Part shown: piece by piece, positions 7,085 to 10,395 of the stretch
Position numbering within the stretch: the first letter of the stretch is position 1
Layout: every line of letters begins with the position of its first letter
Source of the DNA: Candidatus Sulfotelmatobacter sp.
GTDB lineage: Bacteria; Acidobacteriota; Terriglobia; Terriglobales; Acidobacteriaceae
Direction: 5' to 3'
Assembly (NCBI GenBank): GCA_030049565.1
Contig: JASIKQ010000053.1
Coordinates: 1-10,395, forward strand
Length of the DNA: 10,395 bases
Program-made: the position numbers and the translations under genes
Notes under the pieces: generated by a model
What the model saw: only the letters and a program-made list of their open reading frames with translations
What the model was told of the DNA's origin: nothing
Databases searched by the model: none

Positions 7085-7714
7085 TTAGTTCTGGGCTGTT
7101 GCGGCGCCCTTTGATAGTGCACTTCGCACAAAATCGGCAATCTCGGGAGTTATATAGCGCGGTGGATGTATCTTGAACAGCGCTCGATGGGCTACTGGTT
7201 TTAAAGAAACGCCGTGCCACGATGATACACGATGCCCGTCGGAAGCATGCAAGATAACTGCATCTGCGCGGTCGAGAAATTCGCGTGCGGAATCTTTGAA
7301 GTCGTCGGTACCCGGATCGAGCACGGGGATATACAACTCGGGCCGCAGGAATTTCAGAACGCTATTGGATTCGATGATCACGTACTGTGAGCTTTCCAGC
7401 CTTTGCCGCAATGCGGGCATCGCCTCGGCCAATCTGCCCTGTTCGGTGCGGACCCACAACGCGCGGCTGGCGCCGGCGATCAGAAAACGCGACGTGTCTG
7501 ACTTGCCGCCGCGGTCCTGCTCCTCCGAGATTGCCCAGCTGTGATCGGAGGTCGCGCAATCGCATGGGGCGCCGTTGGCGGAGCAAACTCCATGTCCGTA
7601 TTGTGTGATTTTGACCGCGGTCCAATCGAACTCGGGCAAAGCCGAAATCAGTCCGGCAACCACGCTGGTTTTTCCAACGCTACGCGAGTGGCCGCCGATC
7701 ACGATAATCGCCAT
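7085..7714 (-). CDS. P-loop NTPase of SIMIBI type (BioD/MobB-like fold) with Cys cluster, function unknown
   Basis: A 209-aa soluble protein. The N-terminus I-I-V-I-G-G-H-S-R-S-V-G-K-T-S (3-17) is a P-loop with the spacing seen in dethiobiotin synthetase (G-x5-G-K-T). A-V-K-I-T follows at 33-37, with the lysine expected in BioD/MobB-like enzymes. Y-V-I-I-E-S-N-S (111-118) occupies the Walker B-like place. Unusual is a short cysteine cluster, C44, C51 and C53, with nearby histidines H41 and H58, suggesting metal or Fe-S binding. It lacks enough signature to be called BioD, CobB or MobB. Its ATG overlaps the lpxD stop by one nt (TAATG), with AGGAAG just upstream, so the two are almost certainly co-translated. 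The context suggests an envelope or nucleotide-dependent role, but no reaction can be assigned. The stop is TAA at 7085-7087. Confidence 0.83.
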   Translation of the reverse strand: MAIIVIGGHSRSVGKTSVVAGLISALPEFDWTAVKITQYGHGVCSANGAPCDCATSDHSWAISEEQDRGGKSDTSRFLIAGASRALWVRTEQGRLAEAMPALRQRLESSQYVIIESNSVLKFLRPELYIPVLDPGTDDFKDSAREFLDRADAVILHASDGHRVSSWHGVSLKPVAHRALFKIHPPRYITPEIADFVRSALSKGAATAQN

Positions 7715-8706
7715 TACTTCCTATCCCCAAGCCGCGCCATCGCGGCCAACTGTTTCAGATATTCTTTTATCGGCCTTGCCGGCGTTCCCCAGAAAACCAC
7801 GCCCTTGCCGCGGAGAATTTTGCGCGAAGGAACTCCGCCCTGTGCGCCCACGATCACGCCTTCTTCCAGGCGCACGTGGTCTGCAATCCCTACTTGTCCG
7901 CCTAATATGACGTCATTCTCGATGACGACGCTGCCGGAAATCCCCGTTTGGGCGGCGATCACAACGTTCTGCCCAAGGCTGCAATTGTGGCCGATGTGCA
8001 CCAGGTTGTCGATCTTCGTTCCCCGGCCAATGCGGGTTTCATCGAGTGCACCTCGGTCGATTGTGCTGTTGGCGCCGATCTCGACTTGGTCTTCGATTAC
8101 GAGCCTGCCGAGCTGCGGAAATTTCTCGTAGTGTCCGCTCTTCGGGTCGCGCACGTAGCCGAAGCCGTCGCTGCCCAGAACCGCTCCGGCGTGGACGATG
8201 ACATGACTTCCCAGAGTCGTGCCTGAATAGATGGTGACCTGTGGATAAATCTCGCACTCGCCGCCGATCTTAACTCCGCGTCCAATCACGGCGCCGATTC
8301 CAATTCGCGTGCCCTCGCCGATTTCCGCGTTTTCGCATATAACAGCACCTTCTTCCACCGAAACACCCGAGTGCAAGCGAGCCGAGGGGTAAACAACGGC
8401 AGTGGGATGAACGGCGCCGGCACTTTTGTTGCGGTTTGCTTGCTGAATCAATTGCGCCGCGCGGGCAAAGGCCAGCTTGGGATGAGCGCAGATGAGCAAA
8501 GGCTTCCCTTGTGCCTTTGCGGCAAAGTCTCCTGCGATTACCGCGGCAGCCAGGGATTCCAGCGCGCGAGGTAGATATTTTTCCTCCTCTACAAAGATCA
8601 GATCGCGGGGTAAAGCCGAGGCAATGCTGGCGACACCGGTAAGCTCAACATCTTCATCACCTTCGAGGCGCGCGTCGAGGGCCTGGGCAATGCGGCGCAA
8701 CTTCAT
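7714..8706 (-). CDS. lpxD: UDP-3-O-acylglucosamine N-acyltransferase
   Basis: The third enzyme of lipid A synthesis: it transfers a 3-hydroxyacyl chain from acyl carrier protein to the 2-amine of UDP-3-O-acylglucosamine, acting as a cytosolic trimer. The protein is 330 aa, near the usual length. Residues 1-95 form the uridine-binding domain. Residues about 100-290 show left-handed beta-helix hexapeptide periodicity. A C-terminal helical tail follows from about 311. The catalytic histidine is H240 in H-I-G-H-N, equivalent to E. coli H239; G-S-D-G-F-G-Y (178-184) and I-D-R-G (216-219) are also family marks. It starts at ATG 8706 with GGAG only 2 nt away, an unusually short spacing. It stands apart from lpxA and fabZ here, unlike the common Gram-negative cluster, and is paired instead with the P-loop gene. 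Confidence 0.95.
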   Translation of the reverse strand: MKLRRIAQALDARLEGDEDVELTGVASIASALPRDLIFVEEEKYLPRALESLAAAVIAGDFAAKAQGKPLLICAHPKLAFARAAQLIQQANRNKSAGAVHPTAVVYPSARLHSGVSVEEGAVICENAEIGEGTRIGIGAVIGRGVKIGGECEIYPQVTIYSGTTLGSHVIVHAGAVLGSDGFGYVRDPKSGHYEKFPQLGRLVIEDQVEIGANSTIDRGALDETRIGRGTKIDNLVHIGHNCSLGQNVVIAAQTGISGSVVIENDVILGGQVGIADHVRLEEGVIVGAQGGVPSRKILRGKGVVFWGTPARPIKEYLKQLAAMARLGDRK

Positions 8707-8716
8707 AGCTCCAACT

Positions 8717-8750
8717 GTATAGCAGAGCCTGGAGATGACGAAAGTGCTGG
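8717..8750 (-). promoter_or_regulatory. Weak candidate promoter for lpxD
   Basis: On the minus strand a TATACA hexamer (8722-8717) lies about 10 nt ahead of the lpxD start codon, a reasonable -10 match that would give a very short leader. The hexamer 17 nt further upstream, CTTTCG, is a poor -35. This is the only promoter-like element I see in the 93-nt gap between lpxD and the divergent 47-aa ORF. Confidence 0.22.
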
Positions 8751-8799
8751 GTCGAAAGCCCTGATTCCCGCGAGGCGGCTCAACACCTACAATGGTGCA

Positions 8800-8943
8800 A
8801 TGGAGAGGAAAATTTTCTGGATGGTTTTTGGGGTGCTTGGCCTGTTGGCCGACCTTGTGCTGCCGATCTGGTGGGGGCTGGCCTCAACCATTCCCATTCT
8901 TTATATCGCGTGGTGGGTGGCTTATCGCAGCGAGTGGTTCTAA
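8800..8943 (+). CDS. Small tryptophan-rich membrane protein (47 aa)
   Basis: A short ORF starting at ATG 8800: M-E-R-K then a strongly hydrophobic stretch (residues 5-21), an L-P-I-W-W-G turn, a second hydrophobic stretch (about 26-42) and the tail Y-R-S-E-W-F. It has six tryptophans in 47 residues. Basic residues at both ends are consistent with a two-helix hairpin whose ends face the cytosol. No clear Shine-Dalgarno site precedes ATG 8800; the internal ATG 8821 has GAGAGG about 12 nt upstream and would give 40 aa. It is transcribed divergently from lpxD and converges on the lipoprotein gene, sharing four bases at the stops. Reality rests on composition and neat packing between neighbours; the function is unknown. 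Confidence 0.5.
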   Translation: MERKIFWMVFGVLGLLADLVLPIWWGLASTIPILYIAWWVAYRSEWF

Positions 8944-9437
8944 GTGGTGCCGCTGACCGCCTGGGTCATGGTGAAGCTGCCGTCCGTGCTGGTGCATCCC
9001 GCTGACCCGCCGCCCGTCAGAGTCCACGTGCCGGTGACAGTAGCGTTGGAAAGCGTGGTCCCGTAAATTCCATTCTCAGTGCCGGTCACGGTGCCGTTCA
9101 GCGCAAGCGTGTTGCCATTGGCGGCTACGCTAAAGGTGAACGGCCCCGTGACCTGATCATTGCTGGTATTCACGGTCAAGGCCATCGTGCCGGAGGGAGT
9201 TTCCCCGTTCACGGGGAAGCAGGGTCCCTGAGTAAGAAATTGAAAGCTGGTAAAGGTCAGCGTGCCCCCGGAACCAACTACCGAAAACTGAGTGATAAAG
9301 CTGAATCCCGGTGTGTTGTCCCCTCCCAGCAATTGCGCCTGCCAAACGCCGCCTGCGGCGGTCTGAACATCGGACGAGTTGTTGCCGCAGCCGCCAATCA
9401 TGGCGGTGAGGATCAATAGGATGGCCAGCCTCTTCAT
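8940..9437 (-). CDS. Predicted lipoprotein, Thr/Gly/Ser-rich, function unknown
   Basis: I chose ATG 9437 (165 aa) over the longer open frame to 9470 because it begins M-K-R-L-A-I-L-L-I-L, a proper signal peptide. The lipobox is I-G-G-C with C17 as the lipidated residue, followed by G-N-N-S-S, which suits export to the outer membrane. The mature part is rich in T, G, S and N, with alternating T-V-T-G-T-W-T-L patterns typical of beta-sandwich folds. Two cysteines (in G-P-C-F-P and A-G-C-T-S) could form a disulfide. No enzymatic motif is visible. The Shine-Dalgarno site is weak. The stop TAG (8942-8940) overlaps the stop of the convergent 47-aa ORF. It is a plausible substrate of the Lnt encoded nearby, as any lipoprotein would be. 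Confidence 0.8.
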   Translation of the reverse strand: MKRLAILLILTAMIGGCGNNSSDVQTAAGGVWQAQLLGGDNTPGFSFITQFSVVGSGGTLTFTSFQFLTQGPCFPVNGETPSGTMALTVNTSNDQVTGPFTFSVAANGNTLALNGTVTGTENGIYGTTLSNATVTGTWTLTGGGSAGCTSTDGSFTMTQAVSGTT

Positions 9438-9505
9438 GAATGTTCTCGGGCCTGGGGAGCGAAGCCGCACGGCGCCAGCAGATTGCTAATGCAAGATTAC
9501 AGAGA

Positions 9506-9519
9506 TGCGGGGTGCGGGG
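9506..9519. repeat. Two tandem copies of the heptamer TGCGGGG
   Basis: TGCGGGG at 9506-9512 is repeated exactly at 9513-9519, in the gap between the lipoprotein start and the pspA stop. Alone it could be chance, but its period of seven matches the two longer arrays in this window. Confidence 0.45.
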
Positions 9520-9605
9520 TCAATGGATGGACGGGCATGAAATCCCCTCCCCTTTGCGGCGACCGACCTCTTTGTCGAGCAAGGCGGATCTTGTCGCCTC
9601 CCGGC

Positions 9606-9629
9606 GGGGCGGACGGAGGCGTCCGCCCC
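9606..9629. repeat. Perfect 10-bp GC-rich hairpin downstream of pspA
   Basis: GGGGCGGACG (9606-9615) pairs exactly with CGTCCGCCCC (9620-9629) around a GAGG loop. It begins 9 nt past the pspA stop and is the likely 3'-end structure of the pspA transcript. No T-tract follows on either strand, so it is not a canonical intrinsic terminator. The surrounding gap (9438-9638, about 200 nt) holds no supported gene. A further inverted pair, GGCGAC 9558-9563 and GTCGCC 9593-9598, lies to its left, so the whole block may be a dispersed palindromic repeat. Confidence 0.7.
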
Positions 9630-9638
9630 ACACAAAAT

Positions 9639-10298
9639 CTATGCTCCCCGCTTCCCCTTCAACTCCGCCAGCAACTGTTCAATGCGATCTTCCTTCTCCA
9701 GCGCGGCTAAGCGGTCTTCCATGTCGTCGGCGGCGACTTCGGCTTTGGCCTGGCTCACCGCTTCGGAGTGCACCACTTTGCGCTTCATGCGATCGAAGGC
9801 CGCGGCTTTCGAACCGTCGCCCATAGCCATGCGCGCGTCGCTGGCTTTCCCCACGGCGCGGGCGCGGCGATGCTGGGCGATGAGCAGATCGGCTTTGGCC
9901 TGCGCCTCGGACAGTTTTTGCTCCAGCTTGCGCAGCGCGGATTTCAAATTGTCGACCTGCGCCTTTTGATCGATCAACTGCTGCGCGAAGCTCTCACTCA
10001 TCTCGCGGTAGCTTTCCACGCGCTGCAATGAGGCGCGGGCGAGGTCGTCCTGTTTCTTGTCGACCGCCAGCTCAGCCTTGCGCATCCACTCGGCGACTTT
10101 GTCCTCGTTTTCTTTCTGCTTTTTCTCCAGCAGGTGCTGATCAGCGATGGCAATGGCCACCTGGGTCTTCACCTGCAGCAGTTGATTCTGCATGTCGAGA
10201 ATCACCTGCTTGATCATTTTCTCCGGGTCTTCAGCCTTGTCGATCAGGTCGTTGAGGTTGGCCCGAACCAACGTTGCAACTCGCTCCAGTAATGCCAT
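9639..10298 (-). CDS. pspA: PspA/IM30 (Vipp1) family membrane-stress protein
   Basis: A 219-aa ESCRT-III-like protein that binds the inner leaflet of the cytoplasmic membrane and stabilises it during proton leak or envelope stress. The N-terminal helix M-A-L-L-E-R-V-A-T-L-V-R-A-N-L-N is the amphipathic membrane-binding segment. I-D-K-A-E-D-P-E-K-M-I (19-29) is the classic family motif. A long coiled coil follows (about 25-145), then a linker around A-M-G-D-G-S and C-terminal helices ending near E-Q-L-L-A-E-L-K. The length is about that of E. coli PspA (222) and it lacks the long Vipp1 tail. ATG 10298 has a strong AAGGAG at 10310-10305 with 6-nt spacing. No pspF, pspB or pspC is adjacent, so control is probably by another route. 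Heptad repeats lie directly upstream of the ribosome-binding site. Confidence 0.93.
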   Translation of the reverse strand: MALLERVATLVRANLNDLIDKAEDPEKMIKQVILDMQNQLLQVKTQVAIAIADQHLLEKKQKENEDKVAEWMRKAELAVDKKQDDLARASLQRVESYREMSESFAQQLIDQKAQVDNLKSALRKLEQKLSEAQAKADLLIAQHRRARAVGKASDARMAMGDGSKAAAFDRMKRKVVHSEAVSQAKAEVAADDMEDRLAALEKEDRIEQLLAELKGKRGA

Positions 10299-10313
10299 GA
10301 TGGACTCCTTTTT

Positions 10314-10341
10314 AGCTATCAGCTCTCAGCTTTCAGCTTCT
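10314..10341. repeat. Four imperfect 7-bp tandem repeats abutting the pspA ribosome-binding site
   Basis: On the plus strand the units are AGCTATC, AGCTCTC, AGCTTTC and AGCTTCT (10314-10341), three of them varying only at the fifth base. On the minus strand this is a GANAGCT array ending 3 nt before the AAGGAG of pspA, so it lies in the pspA leader or between pspA and an upstream gene. Confidence 0.75.
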
Positions 10342-10395
10342 TACGTGAGTTTTGTGAAAGGCTTCGCACTCCGGGCATGGGCCTGGAACTCGCCG
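10333..10395 (-). CDS. Possible C-terminal tail of an upstream gene with a C-x-x-C motif (partial)
   Basis: From the right edge a minus-strand frame reads 20 codons to TGA 10335-10333, including P-C-P-E-C-E-A-F-H-K-T-H. C-P-x-C-x-A-F-H resembles one half of a zinc ribbon. If real, its end runs into the heptad repeats and it lies about 34 nt upstream of pspA. Two other minus-strand frames are also open here, one stopping at TAA 10343-10341, so with only 63 nt this is a suggestion, not a firm gene. Confidence 0.25.
   Translation of the reverse strand, partial: RRVPGPCPECEAFHKTHVRS

Noticed and set aside
9438..9470. Longer start for the lipoprotein (11 extra residues)
   Set aside because: The extension is Arg/Pro-rich and would place charged residues ahead of a well-formed signal peptide and lipobox starting at ATG 9437.
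9606..9629. Intrinsic terminator for pspA
   Set aside because: The stem is strong but no run of T follows on the minus strand, so I list it as a hairpin without claiming termination.

Overview
The window looks like a chromosomal, mostly housekeeping segment of a Gram-negative bacterium. It is moderately GC-rich and carries lpxD (lipid A synthesis), lnt (outer-membrane lipoprotein maturation), a lipobox protein and a PspA/IM30 protein. Gene content, the style of the hypothetical proteins and the intergenic 7-bp tandem repeats suggest Acidobacteriota (Terriglobia-like). This placement is inference and was not tested by any search.

Layout: the left edge holds the 3' end of rarA (+), followed by a GAF plus SpoIIE/PP2C-type serine phosphatase (+, best start at 425). 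Converging on it is a small CoA-binding Rossmann protein (-). The core is a compact minus-strand run read from right to left: lpxD, then a P-loop NTPase with a Cys cluster (1-nt TAATG overlap), a 75-nt gap with a perfect 14-bp tandem duplication, then lnt, prfB (4-nt ATGA overlap), a small-alarmone-hydrolase-type HD protein (1-nt overlap) and a 429-aa two-domain helical protein of unknown function (5-nt gap). To the right are a 47-aa membrane ORF (+), a lipoprotein (-) that shares stop-codon bases with it, a hairpin-bearing intergenic region, and pspA (-), whose ribosome-binding site abuts four heptanucleotide repeats. The right edge may hold the tail of another minus-strand gene.

prfB is not one continuous reading frame. 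Twenty-three codons end at an in-frame TGA inside a CTT-TGA-C slippery site preceded by GGGAG, which is the known autoregulatory +1 frameshift of release factor 2. The two parts join to a 366-aa RF2 with SPF and GGQ motifs.

Working together: lpxD and lnt serve the outer envelope, and PspA and the lipoprotein fit the same theme. RF2 and the predicted (p)ppGpp hydrolase put translation termination and stringent-response control in one transcript. I saw no mobile element, CRISPR array, RNA gene or defence island. The best candidates for undescribed biology are the 429-aa protein at the end of the prfB operon and the Cys-bearing P-loop protein coupled to lpxD.
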